Below, one piece after another: positions 51,604 through 60,251 of a DNA stretch of 64,000 nt. Both the position numbers and the translations under genes were made by a program. This DNA is from a virus, in IMG/VR virus record IMGVR_UViG_3300047560_000724, positions 16,580 through 80,579 of that record; one strand, 5' to 3'. The first letter of the stretch is position 1. The number at the start of each line of letters is the position of its first letter. A model generated the notes under the pieces. The model had not been told where the DNA came from. It made no database searches and was given only the letters and a program-made list of their open reading frames with translations.

Positions 51604-52728
51604 TTATCTATTTATTAGGTGCTGTTCGTCGTCAAGACGATCTTTGAATTCTTGTGTTAATTGTATAGGCGCAGGATCTGCAAGTGGGATTGATTCTAGC
51701 GCATGAGTGTGCGGAGTAGTAATGTATTCGATTAGATCGGACATTAAAATTGGTATGACACAGCCAGAACCTTTACCATCAGCTGCGTCTCTTAACAGAT
51801 ATTGATAGTATCTCTGTAAGTCTGGTTCCTTATCAATTTCTTCAAATCCGGTTAACTTTCTATTTTGAATAATTTCGGGCCAATGCTTGTTAGTAAGAAG
51901 AGGTTTAAACATCATATGGAATAATGTCCAAAAGTTCTTCTTTTGCCAAACCATGAATGATTCGTACATTGTAGTCTGTGACGCATAAAAATATTTGCAA
52001 ATTGGATCTGTTAAGAATGACGCAATTAATTCAGGGGTATACAAATAAAATTTACTAGTACCTTCGTACCCCATTTCCATCATGTGCCGCATCACTGGCT
52101 GAGGAGTTTGCCACCACACTGGTCCATAGAAGTTTCCAGCAACAGGAGTCATGTTAGACATATCTTGTCCAGGAGTAAGTACTGGATGATATAAAGTCAT
52201 CATTGGATCGCCACCTGCCATTATATAACAATGCTTAGATCCGATGTAGTCCATGACAGCACATTGTACAATAGTTTGTTGTCCAGTGAAACCATAGTAA
52301 CTAGCATACTCTCGACCAATAGTTCTGTAATAGTAATCTAGATTAAGATCAAAGTTATGATAGCTAATGTTATATGTTTCACAGAACTTATAAGCCGTAG
52401 CAATGTCGTGTTGATTGATAATATCATTGTTATTGTTCCTAAGCCTAGCAATAACAACACTGAATGGAATGCCTGCTTCTCTAAATGACAAGCAGGCCAT
52501 TTGACTATCACTACCTCCGCTGAGTCCCACGACAATAGGCTTTGTTGCCTTTTGTCCTATAAGTCTAGCTGCATGAATACACTCTTCTCGAAATGATTCA
52601 ACCGGTCTAGTACAGTAACCTAAGTGTAGTCTAAACTTGCCGCTTCTGTCAGCGTCATTGTACCAACCGTCATCTCCAAACCCCCATTTAAAATGGTTGT
52701 TCTCTGTGTAATCAAATTTCAAATCCAT
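51604..52728 (-). CDS. PP-loop ATPase, NHFKWG subfamily, member 2
   Basis: Start at ATG 52728 (MDLKFDYTENNHFKWGFG), which aligns with member 1; the frame is open further upstream. 374 residues, the same length as member 1, with SFREECIHAARLI and PIVVGLSGGSDSQMACLSF at about residues 67-84, and MMEMGYEGTSKFYLYTPELI in the C-terminal half. About half identical to member 1 by eye, so a tandem duplication. It overlaps the DUF3750-like gene by 17 bases. Confidence 0.8.
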   Translation of the reverse strand: MDLKFDYTENNHFKWGFGDDGWYNDADRSGKFRLHLGYCTRPVESFREECIHAARLIGQKATKPIVVGLSGGSDSQMACLSFREAGIPFSVVIARLRNNNNDIINQHDIATAYKFCETYNISYHNFDLNLDYYYRTIGREYASYYGFTGQQTIVQCAVMDYIGSKHCYIMAGGDPMMTLYHPVLTPGQDMSNMTPVAGNFYGPVWWQTPQPVMRHMMEMGYEGTSKFYLYTPELIASFLTDPICKYFYASQTTMYESFMVWQKKNFWTLFHMMFKPLLTNKHWPEIIQNRKLTGFEEIDKEPDLQRYYQYLLRDAADGKGSGCVIPILMSDLIEYITTPHTHALESIPLADPAPIQLTQEFKDRLDDEQHLINR

Positions 52729-53236
52729 GCGTACTCTTCCACCATTCTTGATTTCTAAATCCAACAGAACGCAATGGTCTCTTGAAGTCTAAGTTAAACG
52801 CTAAGATAAGATAAGAACTGAAAGTATTGCAATTTTGTGTTAGCAATTTAAATTCTGTAACAGGATAGTTAACGCAAGCATTAACAATGTCATCGATATC
52901 AATACCTGGATTAATTTGTTTTCCGATAATGATTGGCATTCCACCAAACCATTTTTGTGTAGGATCTCTGTCTGTAACAAACGGCCCTTTCTCAAGCCAA
53001 CCCTGAACATTGGAGTGTAGAATGTTTCCATTCTGTATATCTACTGTTTCAGCATCTGTGTTTTCAATCACAAGCCATTTGTTGAGTTTGTTAGACCAAA
53101 CAGTCATCCAGGAATGTGTACCGCCTAAATATCCCTTCATGGCCCATGCTCTCGCATGGATCCAGTAAATGTAGTTTTTGTCTAAGCCTAAGTCAACTGA
53201 CGAGATATCACATAATCGCCAATCTTTAAAAAACAT
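52712..53236 (-). CDS. DUF3750-like / papain-fold-like protein
   Basis: A 174-residue protein. IHARAWAMKGYLGGTHSWMT followed by VWSNKLNKWLVIENT and, near the C-terminus, NYPVTEFKLLTQNCNTFSSY. A His in HSWM and a Cys/Asn in QNCNTF recall DUF3750 (HxWI ... GPNSNTF) and NlpC/LRAT-type permuted papain folds. If active it may be a transferase or amidase of lipids or peptides, fitting the lipid-type neighbours. It lies between PhyH and PP-loop member 2. Confidence 0.65.
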   Translation of the reverse strand: MFFKDWRLCDISSVDLGLDKNYIYWIHARAWAMKGYLGGTHSWMTVWSNKLNKWLVIENTDAETVDIQNGNILHSNVQGWLEKGPFVTDRDPTQKWFGGMPIIIGKQINPGIDIDDIVNACVNYPVTEFKLLTQNCNTFSSYLILAFNLDFKRPLRSVGFRNQEWWKSTHGFEI

Positions 53237-53238
53237 TC

Positions 53239-54078
53239 TTATACCCTTTCTTCCATTTTTGCATAAGGGTTGGAAGCGGGGGTTTGCTCCATCTTGTAGT
53301 AGTTGTCATGCTGACGATCATATGCCTTGCGCCAGTTAACTTTGTCAACTTCCCAATCACCAGTTGGAGCAGGATCGTGTAGCATATAATTGTATTCATC
53401 TACGCCTGCAACCATAACGGTAGACTCTGGAGCAATATTTAAAATAGGTTTGCATTCTGTACTTGCAAGAATCATACCCATTGCAACACGAGGAGTTGAT
53501 GCTTGATTAGGCCCAGAACCATGAATAATGTAAGGACTATGAAGTAATACATGTCCGGCTGGCACTCTAGTTTTGACACGCTCTTTGGGTAGATCTTCGT
53601 CTACTGTTTGGCCACGCATTAGTAAGTTAGTATCAGTTCTAACATCCTTGTGGCGGCGTTGGAATACTTTATGGCTACCTTGTACATATTCAATGCTACC
53701 GTGTTCTTCAGTAACATCATCAAATGCAAACCATGCCGTTACTGAAAGATGTTTCTTATCATAGTTCCAATAAGTTGCATCTTGATGGAAGCTAACATCC
53801 TTACCGTCTCCTGGTTTCTTAACCCAGAATAGTGTGTCCCAGCAGTGAATGTTAGGTCCAATGAGTTGTGTCAGTGCTTCAATTAGTTTTGGGCTACGGC
53901 TAATCCTATCAACAAATGGGAATAGCACATTGCTCTTACAGCGATAATCACTGTTCATCAAGTTAATCTTTTCTTCGGCTTCTAACACTAGTTTCTTCAT
54001 TTCTAGTGCTTCTTCACGGCTCATAATTTCGATGGGACCTACCCATCCGTTTTGTTCAAATTGTTCTTTTAGGGTCAT
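53239..54078 (-). CDS. Phytanoyl-CoA dioxygenase (PhyH) family oxygenase
   Basis: A 279-residue PhyH-family protein. Iron ligands are in VSFHQDATYW (HxD) and LHSPYIIHGSGPN (second His), with R in STPRVAMGM binding 2-oxoglutarate; AWFAFDDVTEEHGSIEYVQG is the typical PhyH strand-turn. Members hydroxylate lipids, amino acids, antibiotics intermediates or halogenate carriers. Its own sigma70 promoter is upstream. First gene of the leftward PhyH-DUF3750-PP-loop-PP-loop-hydroxylase operon. Confidence 0.92.
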   Translation of the reverse strand: MTLKEQFEQNGWVGPIEIMSREEALEMKKLVLEAEEKINLMNSDYRCKSNVLFPFVDRISRSPKLIEALTQLIGPNIHCWDTLFWVKKPGDGKDVSFHQDATYWNYDKKHLSVTAWFAFDDVTEEHGSIEYVQGSHKVFQRRHKDVRTDTNLLMRGQTVDEDLPKERVKTRVPAGHVLLHSPYIIHGSGPNQASTPRVAMGMILASTECKPILNIAPESTVMVAGVDEYNYMLHDPAPTGDWEVDKVNWRKAYDRQHDNYYKMEQTPASNPYAKMEERV

Positions 54079-54099
54079 TATATATCCTTATTATTGTAG

Positions 54100-54128
54100 A
54101 TAATACAGTCTACTTGTTTCAATGTCAA
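54100..54128 (-). promoter_or_regulatory. Sigma70-type promoter
   Basis: Leftward TTGACA (54123-54128), 17-bp spacer, TATTAT (54100-54105); 22 bases before the PhyH gene. Confidence 0.8.
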
Positions 54129-54134
54129 GCATAT

Positions 54135-54776
54135 TTAATCGTTTAGAGTAGAGAACTTCGTCTTCATGGTGCGGATCTCTCGATCAGCAACGCCTGGGTG
54201 ATGTAGGAGTTTAATACCAATGCGTCTGTGGGCATCAAATACTTCGTCAAGTGTATTAGCTCGTCTAAGCTCAATAGAATGCTCGTACCTAACTGATTCA
54301 AATTCTGTTATAATATTTTCGTATTCAGCTGTTTTAAATCGAATTAGTCTAGAAGCATTTTCAAGAGAGCATTGATGAATTCGACTTAGCGTTTTGGCTA
54401 ATTGTGTATCATCTTGATCTTGTTTAGCATGAACTCTGAAAGCATTGTACACACGATCAAGTTCGAGAAAATTTTCAGATAGGGTATTAATTCTGTAGTC
54501 TACATATCTCAGTGACAAGCACTTCATACGCAACATTAATGTCCGTGCAATAGTATCAGAAAAATCACAAGATTCAAATCGACCGTCTACCCAAGAAAGC
54601 CTACCATGACGATACTCTTTCATGATTGCTACAGGGCTAGTGCCTATGTAAGGAATGTAGTCAAATCCAATTCCAATTTTTGGAATGTATGCAGGCCCTT
54701 CTCTATTAGTTAACCAGACAACTTGATTGTCTTCTTGGTTAACTAACATTCTTAAGTTATATTCAATTGCCGCCAT
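54135..54776 (-). CDS. Unknown helical protein coupled to PP-loop ATPase
   Basis: Start taken at ATG 54776 (MAAIEYNLRMLVNQED), overlapping the PP-loop stop; 213 residues. The N-terminal 60 residues are beta-rich (NQVVWLTNREGPAYIP), then long helices (ELDRVYNAFRVHAKQDQDD). The same arrangement, a roughly 200-residue helical protein next to an Asn-synthetase-like ATPase, occurs at 60226 and perhaps 32743. No named family. Confidence 0.65.
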   Translation of the reverse strand: MAAIEYNLRMLVNQEDNQVVWLTNREGPAYIPKIGIGFDYIPYIGTSPVAIMKEYRHGRLSWVDGRFESCDFSDTIARTLMLRMKCLSLRYVDYRINTLSENFLELDRVYNAFRVHAKQDQDDTQLAKTLSRIHQCSLENASRLIRFKTAEYENIITEFESVRYEHSIELRRANTLDEVFDAHRRIGIKLLHHPGVADREIRTMKTKFSTLND

Positions 54777-55818
54777 TTTTATAAACCTTTGCATTAAAGT
54801 CCCAAGATAGGTCTTCTCTAATTTCTGTTTTGTAAATCATACGCATCGATAGTCGTTGGCTCCATGTCTTCTTCTTGTTTAAGAAATTTTCATCGCCTGT
54901 AAAATTAATAACATACTTCTTGGGCCATAATCTTACATCATCCGTTTTATTAAACAACGGGCGAGTACTCATATATTCAAAACTAAATGTCATAAACAAA
55001 TCGTGATAGAAGAACCTATACATTTTATCATTAGTTGGCAATGTACTTAGATCAGTAATTCTTGACCACACATAGGGCTTAACAAGGTCTGCTTGAATAC
55101 ACATTGCATTATTAAACCACCATTGTATTTGATGTGCTGTTTCTAATGGGAATGGTGCTTTATTAATTAGAGTAGTATATGCTCTAACTACCTCACCGTT
55201 AGGATCGTTCCTTCCGATGAACGAACGGAATACAGGCCACTTAGCATTACCTGCTTCAGTACCTTTGGTAATAGACATTAACTCATTTGAGCCAATTAAG
55301 TAGTCTCCAAGTTCACCTGTGATGACTAACGAGTCTTCGTTCATGTGTACATCATAGTTCATTGGTACTAATGGGATTTTATTTTCTTGAATAAAGTTCC
55401 AGAAGAATAATGGATACTCATCAATGCTTAATGAAGTTAATGAAACTTCAAATTTTCCAGCATCAAGGAATTCTTTAAACTTAGAATTCTTCATAAGTGC
55501 TACTAAGATACAAACGCTGTCAACACCACCGCTGTACATCATGGTGATCTTTCTATCACCCGCTGTTAGGTAAACATCTTCAGCAACTTGATCGCATATA
55601 GAATAAAAACGATCTTCCCAGTCAGATGTTAAATTTTCTAAATTATATACAGGTGCCTTAACAATATTTGTACAGTCGTACACATCTGGAACTTCTAACA
55701 AATTAAATCTATCAACTAAGAAGTCCCAGTTGCCTTGTTGTTTAGCATATCCGTGCCTAAATGAATCTAACGGATAGCTTACATTATTTCTACATAACCA
55801 AACAAACTTATCACTCAT
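54763..55818 (-). CDS. PP-loop ATPase (asparagine-synthetase C-domain-like) 2
   Basis: A 351-residue protein with PP-loop MMYSGGVDSVCILVALMK at residues about 93-110. Similar to 33492-34739 and 60765-61790 in the mid region (e.g. PLETAHQIQWWFNNAMCIQA against a helix with WWLIFNIKYLNC). No amidotransferase domain. The first 70 residues differ between the three. Overlaps both neighbours, so translationally coupled with the NHFKWG member 3 upstream. Confidence 0.8.
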   Translation of the reverse strand: MSDKFVWLCRNNVSYPLDSFRHGYAKQQGNWDFLVDRFNLLEVPDVYDCTNIVKAPVYNLENLTSDWEDRFYSICDQVAEDVYLTAGDRKITMMYSGGVDSVCILVALMKNSKFKEFLDAGKFEVSLTSLSIDEYPLFFWNFIQENKIPLVPMNYDVHMNEDSLVITGELGDYLIGSNELMSITKGTEAGNAKWPVFRSFIGRNDPNGEVVRAYTTLINKAPFPLETAHQIQWWFNNAMCIQADLVKPYVWSRITDLSTLPTNDKMYRFFYHDLFMTFSFEYMSTRPLFNKTDDVRLWPKKYVINFTGDENFLNKKKTWSQRLSMRMIYKTEIREDLSWDFNAKVYKNGGN

Positions 55819-56867
55819 CTTAAAACCTTTGTCGAAACAAAATCTAAAGTTATTTCCCCGCGAAGGTGTTTTACTAGATCATGTATGGGTGTTACTACTG
55901 CCTGCGTCTTGTACTGAGCATTACTGTTCTTCTTAACTAACTTAGTATAGTTTGTCATCTGTATAGCACCCGCCGGATCAAGCCACGCTTTTTCAAATCC
56001 TGTATACTTACGCCCTTGCACTATCTCGGGCCAGCTTGAAACTACAACCATTGGCTTGTAGAAAAACTCAAACAGTTTCCATCTTGCTTTTGGATTTTTA
56101 GTCCAGTCACAATACACACTATACAATTGATCATGGGCATTTAAGAACGCACTGATAACTGGGTGGTCAAACATTGCTAAAAGAATTTCTGGGGTGTATA
56201 ACAAAAAGCTAGTAGTACCTTCATAGTTGTTTGCAATCAAGTGTTGCATAATTGGTTGTGGATTCTGCCACCACACTGGTACAGTTAAACCGTTGGTCAT
56301 CAGTGGAAGTTCTAGATCAGGTGTTGCTGTATTATTATACGGCATTACATTGATTGATCCCTCGCCTGATACATAACAAGCATCATTGCCTAACTTATCG
56401 ATAATATCGGTATGTATAATAGATTCTACATTCCAAAAGCCGTACTGTTTAGCATACTGTACACCCTTTGTTTTATAAAAATTAGCGAGGTAAATCTTAT
56501 GTTCTTCCCAGCCTATGTTATGATCAATACAAAATTGATATGCTTTTTTAGTATCTTGGCTGTTGATAATAGCACCAGTTGAATCGTACAATGATGCAAT
56601 TATTGTCGTAAACTCTACACCTGCTTCTTTAAATGCTAGGCAAATTGCTTGACTGTCAGTGCCGCCACTAAAACTTACTACAATAGGTTTTGTTGCGGCT
56701 TCTGCAATCTTTCTAGCTACATCTATACACTCGTGCCTAAACGACCCTACTTCTCTGGAAACCTGCCCGACTGACATTTTAAATTTTGATTCGGGGATCA
56801 TAGGGTTGAACCATTCGTCGCCCCACCCCCATTTTAGATGGTTGTCTTTTGTATACTCAAAACTCAT
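55815..56867 (-). CDS. PP-loop ATPase, NHFKWG subfamily, member 3
   Basis: A 350-residue protein: MSFEYTKDNHLKWGWGDEWF, then SFRHECIDVARKI and IVVSFSGGTDSQAICLAFK at residues about 62-80. Same C-terminal pattern as members 1 and 2 (NYEGTTSFLLYTPEILLAMF, KPMVVVSSWPEIVQGRKYTG). So the subfamily has a strongly kept C-terminal domain, likely substrate-binding. First gene of the leftward transcript from the promoter at 56903. Confidence 0.8.
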   Translation of the reverse strand: MSFEYTKDNHLKWGWGDEWFNPMIPESKFKMSVGQVSREVGSFRHECIDVARKIAEAATKPIVVSFSGGTDSQAICLAFKEAGVEFTTIIASLYDSTGAIINSQDTKKAYQFCIDHNIGWEEHKIYLANFYKTKGVQYAKQYGFWNVESIIHTDIIDKLGNDACYVSGEGSINVMPYNNTATPDLELPLMTNGLTVPVWWQNPQPIMQHLIANNYEGTTSFLLYTPEILLAMFDHPVISAFLNAHDQLYSVYCDWTKNPKARWKLFEFFYKPMVVVSSWPEIVQGRKYTGFEKAWLDPAGAIQMTNYTKLVKKNSNAQYKTQAVVTPIHDLVKHLRGEITLDFVSTKVLR

Positions 56868-56902
56868 TATTAACCTTTTAATGTGTCATATTTACTCTTC
56901 CT

Positions 56903-56931
56903 AGTATAACACATATAGAAATTATGGTCAA
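56903..56931 (-). promoter_or_regulatory. Sigma70-type promoter
   Basis: Leftward TTGACC (56926-56931), 17-bp spacer, TATACT (56903-56908), for the operon starting at 56867. Confidence 0.75.
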
Positions 56932-56957
56932 AAGAATAGGGCCCAAAGAGCCCTATA
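56931..56957 (-). terminator. Rho-independent terminator
   Basis: Leftward TATAGGGCTC-TTTG-GGCCCTATTCTTTT after the 101-residue gene. Confidence 0.82.
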
Positions 56958-56972
56958 CTGTGTTAGTTTAAC

Positions 56973-57278
56973 TTAAACTTCAGCAAATGTTTTAGTAACT
57001 TGTTCGCCAGCACTAACTGCGTGTTGTAGAAACTGTTTCATTTCTGTAGTTTCTAAAGCAGCGGTAGCTGCGGCCACCCATGCAGCTTTGTTTGTCCAAG
57101 TGTGTTCTGTAAGAAACTCAGATGCGTTATCTGGGTTAACAGTCCAAGAACCGCTTACAAAGCCAGGTTGAGCTTGGAAGAACGCTTTAATTGCGTTGAA
57201 CGATGTTGGGTTCGCATTTTGGAACCACTGTGTGCTTGGGTCTGTTTTTACTGTAACAGCAGAATATTTAAATGCCAT
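56973..57278 (-). CDS. Small alpha/beta protein, unknown
   Basis: A 101-residue soluble protein: MAFKYSAVTVKTDPSTQWFQ, then FNAIKAFFQAQPGFVSGSW, EFLTEHTWTNKAAWVAAATA and a helical C-terminus. The beta-alpha-beta rhythm with a central helix resembles dimeric alpha/beta-barrel (antibiotic-monooxygenase-like) domains, but this is only by pattern. It has its own ATAAATA motif upstream and a terminator downstream, so it is likely late and abundant. Confidence 0.62.
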   Translation of the reverse strand: MAFKYSAVTVKTDPSTQWFQNANPTSFNAIKAFFQAQPGFVSGSWTVNPDNASEFLTEHTWTNKAAWVAAATAALETTEMKQFLQHAVSAGEQVTKTFAEV

Positions 57279-57320
57279 AATTTGTTCTCCTATTCGTTTC
57301 CGAACAATGTTTATTACTTT

Positions 57321-57327
57321 TATTTAT
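57321..57327 (-). promoter_or_regulatory. Late-promoter-like ATAAATA motif
   Basis: Leftward GATAAATAAAAG about 43 bases before the start at 57278. Confidence 0.5.
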
Positions 57328-57356
57328 CCTTCAGCAGTAAAAAGGTAAGTAAAACT

Positions 57357-57953
57357 ATGAAAAATGCCGATTCTTTTTTAGTCGTTGATACAGCAAAAAA
57401 CCGCGACTACGACTATTTGTGGGCAGATTTCTTTAAAGTATTAGAGCAAACAGACGACCCGTTAAAAGCAAACTATACAGGGCTAGACCCCACTCAATTT
57501 GCAAGTTTACCTGTTGTGATCAAGGATGACAAGATTGTATGTTTTAGTGGCCTACAAGTTATTCCTAGCAAGTGGGGGAATGGTATTGCCCGTTGCAGTG
57601 CGAGAATGTGGTACCACCCAGACTACCGATTGAAAGGGTTGAGCAAATTTACAGGCGGTGATAAATTTTTAAATTCTACATTTTGTATGCCTATCCAACT
57701 AGCGGTAGCAAGGCAATTAGGATTAGACTGCTTATTCATCAGTAGAGAAAGTAACATCAAGGGGTTTGAGCAATACCTTAACTTGCTCAAGGTTAATGCT
57801 CATGTTGATTTTACATTAGAGCCAGATTGGTATAATGTATGCGGAAAGCTAGATCCTGTTCCACATAGTTGTAAACAAGTAGTTGCGCTACACTACCTAA
57901 CTAGCCAAGGCGCTAGTGTTTGGCAGAATAATATGCTACAATTTAAGTTATGA
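57357..57953 (+). CDS. GNAT-like acyltransferase, island member 1
   Basis: Start at ATG 57357 (MKNADSFLVVDTAKNRDYDY) after AAGGTAAG; 198 residues. Features suggest a divergent GNAT fold: VVIKDDKIVCFSGLQVIPSK (beta2-3), RCSARMWYHPDYRLKGLSKF (strand 4 and the acyl-CoA loop position, degenerate), PIQLAVARQLGLDCLFISRE and NIKGFEQYLNLL (strand 5 and helix). Begins the rightward operon to 61.8 kb; stop overlaps the next ATG. Confidence 0.65.
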   Translation: MKNADSFLVVDTAKNRDYDYLWADFFKVLEQTDDPLKANYTGLDPTQFASLPVVIKDDKIVCFSGLQVIPSKWGNGIARCSARMWYHPDYRLKGLSKFTGGDKFLNSTFCMPIQLAVARQLGLDCLFISRESNIKGFEQYLNLLKVNAHVDFTLEPDWYNVCGKLDPVPHSCKQVVALHYLTSQGASVWQNNMLQFKL

Positions 57954-58867
57954 TATTTTCAAAAAACAATCATATTAACTATTGGTACAACAATGATCCT
58001 AGTTGTTTGACTAGGACTAATGAATATGACATTTTAAATTTTAGCATCGGCTCAATAAACAGAGCCCCGTTATCATTTAAAGAAGAGTGTATTATTGCCG
58101 CAAAAGAAATACATCAAACATACCCAGACATTCATATAGGACTAACAGGTGGACTCGATAGTAATATATGTTTGGACAGTTTTATGTCCGCGGGTATAAC
58201 ACCAGGAATTTTTATTATTAAATTTCCTAACGGGTTAAACAGTTTTGATGCAGATTACGCAGAAGCAAAATGTACACGACTAGGTATTAAGCCGATTGTT
58301 ATCGACTTTGATCCTTTAGAGTTCATTAGCACTAGGCTAATGGCAACAGTTGAACAGTATCAGATTTATTCCTTGTATCAAGCGATACACATAGATGCTT
58401 GTAAAACTTTAAGTGTTCCACATATTAGCGTTGACGAAATTGAATTACGCAGAGATGTTGCTCCGGAGATAGAATGGTGTTTTGTTAAAAAAGAAGATCA
58501 AGACATGTGCTGGCGGAGGTATGCATCTATTGACAGTATACCTGCACTGAATAATTTCTATACTTGGAGTCCTGAGCTTATGCTATCTTTCTTACAATTA
58601 CCTACAATTAAGAAACTAGCAAATAATGAGTTAATCGGTAAACTAGCATGGAACAGCTCTAAGTATGCAGTCTACACAGAAGGCGGTTTTGGCAATGTAC
58701 CTAATCGGCCTAAGACTTGGGGTGTAGAAAAGATCTACAACGAATGGGAAAATAGTCAAGCAGACATTGATCAACAGGTCATAGGGCCACCTAGATCTTG
58801 TTATGTTGGCTATAACGAATTGATCACAGCATTAGAACACGGAGGCGGACAGTGGAAGTACATATAA
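57950..58867 (+). CDS. PP-loop ATPase, NHFKWG-related, divergent member 4
   Basis: A 305-residue protein: MIFSKNNHINYWYNNDPSCL is the degenerate counterpart of the NHFKWG N-terminus, then LSFKEECIIAAKEI and HIGLTGGLDSNICLDSFM, a PP-loop with Thr for the first Ser. Shorter by about 50-70 residues than members 1-3. Its C-terminus keeps NNFYTWSPELMLSFLQLPTI, matching YTPELxxxxL of the others. Overlaps GNAT-like genes at both ends, so acylation may follow adenylation. Confidence 0.78.
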   Translation: MIFSKNNHINYWYNNDPSCLTRTNEYDILNFSIGSINRAPLSFKEECIIAAKEIHQTYPDIHIGLTGGLDSNICLDSFMSAGITPGIFIIKFPNGLNSFDADYAEAKCTRLGIKPIVIDFDPLEFISTRLMATVEQYQIYSLYQAIHIDACKTLSVPHISVDEIELRRDVAPEIEWCFVKKEDQDMCWRRYASIDSIPALNNFYTWSPELMLSFLQLPTIKKLANNELIGKLAWNSSKYAVYTEGGFGNVPNRPKTWGVEKIYNEWENSQADIDQQVIGPPRSCYVGYNELITALEHGGGQWKYI

Positions 58868-59421
58868 GAAAATTAATACAAGAAGATCTAGCAGAACTAT
58901 CTGCTATGGCTAAAGACAAGACCTCTGCAAATAGAGAGGGCTATGCAGACTTTGCAGGTATCGGTAACGATACGATCTTTCACTTGTATGTACTACCCAG
59001 TGATGTCCGTGGCTCACAGTTATTTTCAAGTTACGGATATTTTGTAGATGGACAAATGGTTGCTGCCATTGGTACTAGAGCTTTAAACTTAACACCTAGT
59101 TGGATTCTAAGTTTCATTGTAACCCGTCCAGAATGTATTAGTAGCGTGTCTGCAATTAAAGACTTAATCGATTATGTGATTGCCGAGCAAGAACGCAAAG
59201 GCTACTTCCATTGGTATGTAGTGTCTGCTAACAAGAGATTCAGTGTGTGGCAACGATTGTTCAAACACTTACGAGAGAAGTACCATCACTTTACCTATGC
59301 GGTAGTTCCTGCTAATCAGCCTCCGGAGAAGTTAGACCTTTTGGACATAACCGGAAGGAAGATGTTTCCCTACGATATCACGATAAGTATGTATGTCTCT
59401 AAGAGCTTATGTACATCATGA
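58852..59421 (+). CDS. GNAT-like acyltransferase, island member 2
   Basis: A 189-residue protein with a GTG start after GGAGG. MEVHIRKLIQEDLAELSAMA is a classic GNAT N-terminus (IRKxxxEDLxxL). Beta strands GYFVDGQMVAAIGTRAL and SWILSFIVTRPECISS follow, with AIKDLIDYVIAEQERKGYFH as the helix; the acetyl-CoA loop is degenerate. Its stop overlaps the desaturase start. Confidence 0.7.
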   Translation: MEVHIRKLIQEDLAELSAMAKDKTSANREGYADFAGIGNDTIFHLYVLPSDVRGSQLFSSYGYFVDGQMVAAIGTRALNLTPSWILSFIVTRPECISSVSAIKDLIDYVIAEQERKGYFHWYVVSANKRFSVWQRLFKHLREKYHHFTYAVVPANQPPEKLDLLDITGRKMFPYDITISMYVSKSLCTS

Positions 59422-60251
59422 AAAATACATTTTTATACAACATTCTTTATCCTGTCCATGCTGTTGCATGGATTGGTTTAGCACTATACTTGTGCTTCTT
59501 TGACTTCACATGGGTCAATGCACTACAGGTATTTTTTGGTTGGGTTATTATTGAAGGGCTAGGAGTTGCTGTTGTGCTACATCGTCTAGTATCACACAGG
59601 GCTGTAGAAATCCGCCCAGGTCTCAAACCTATTCTACTTTGGATTAGCTGTTTAAGTTTACAAGGTAGTCCACTGGGGTGGGCTGCTATTCACCGTGGCA
59701 GTCACCATAGATATGCTGATACTGAGAAAGATGCACATAGTCCGCTCCACGGTACGCTGTACTCTTGGCACTTGTGGTTAAGAGATTGGGACAAATACTT
59801 TAATCCTAAGTATGCTATTGACCTTATAAGAGATCCAATGCACATGTGGTTTGCCAAGCATTACAATTATATCATCATAGGCACTTATATTGTTGTAGGA
59901 TTATTCAGCTGGCAACTGTTGCTATTTGGATTTATGATTCCAGCGGCAATTAGCCTATACCAAGAAAGCAATATCAATGTGTTTTGCCACAGACTAGGAT
60001 TTGGTTACAGAAATTTTGATACTAAAGATTGGAGTAGAAACATACCTTTCCTAGCATGGATTACATGGGGACAGGGATGGCATAACAATCATCATGCTAA
60101 AGCAGCCGCATACGACTTTGGTACAACTACTAGCGGCAACCCTGCAGAATGGGACATGAGTCTTATCTTTGTTCCCCTAATTGCTACTAAAGAAAGTAGA
60201 ACTAAAATATTTGAAGGTCGTAAAAATGCAATGGCGAACACTAATAGTTAA
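59418..60251 (+). CDS. Fatty-acid desaturase (acyl delta-9 type)
   Basis: Start at ATG 59418 (MKNTFLYNILYPVHAVAWIG), in the ATGA overlap; 277 residues, four or more membrane helices. The three histidine boxes of the delta-9 desaturase family are exact: HRLVSH, HRGSHHRY (HxxHH type) and WHNNHHA. They bind the di-iron centre that inserts a double bond into an acyl chain. Length is close to bacterial DesC/stearoyl desaturases. Desaturases are very rare in phages, to my knowledge. It may alter host membrane or a lipid product of the island. Confidence 0.93.
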   Translation: MKNTFLYNILYPVHAVAWIGLALYLCFFDFTWVNALQVFFGWVIIEGLGVAVVLHRLVSHRAVEIRPGLKPILLWISCLSLQGSPLGWAAIHRGSHHRYADTEKDAHSPLHGTLYSWHLWLRDWDKYFNPKYAIDLIRDPMHMWFAKHYNYIIIGTYIVVGLFSWQLLLFGFMIPAAISLYQESNINVFCHRLGFGYRNFDTKDWSRNIPFLAWITWGQGWHNNHHAKAAAYDFGTTTSGNPAEWDMSLIFVPLIATKESRTKIFEGRKNAMANTNS

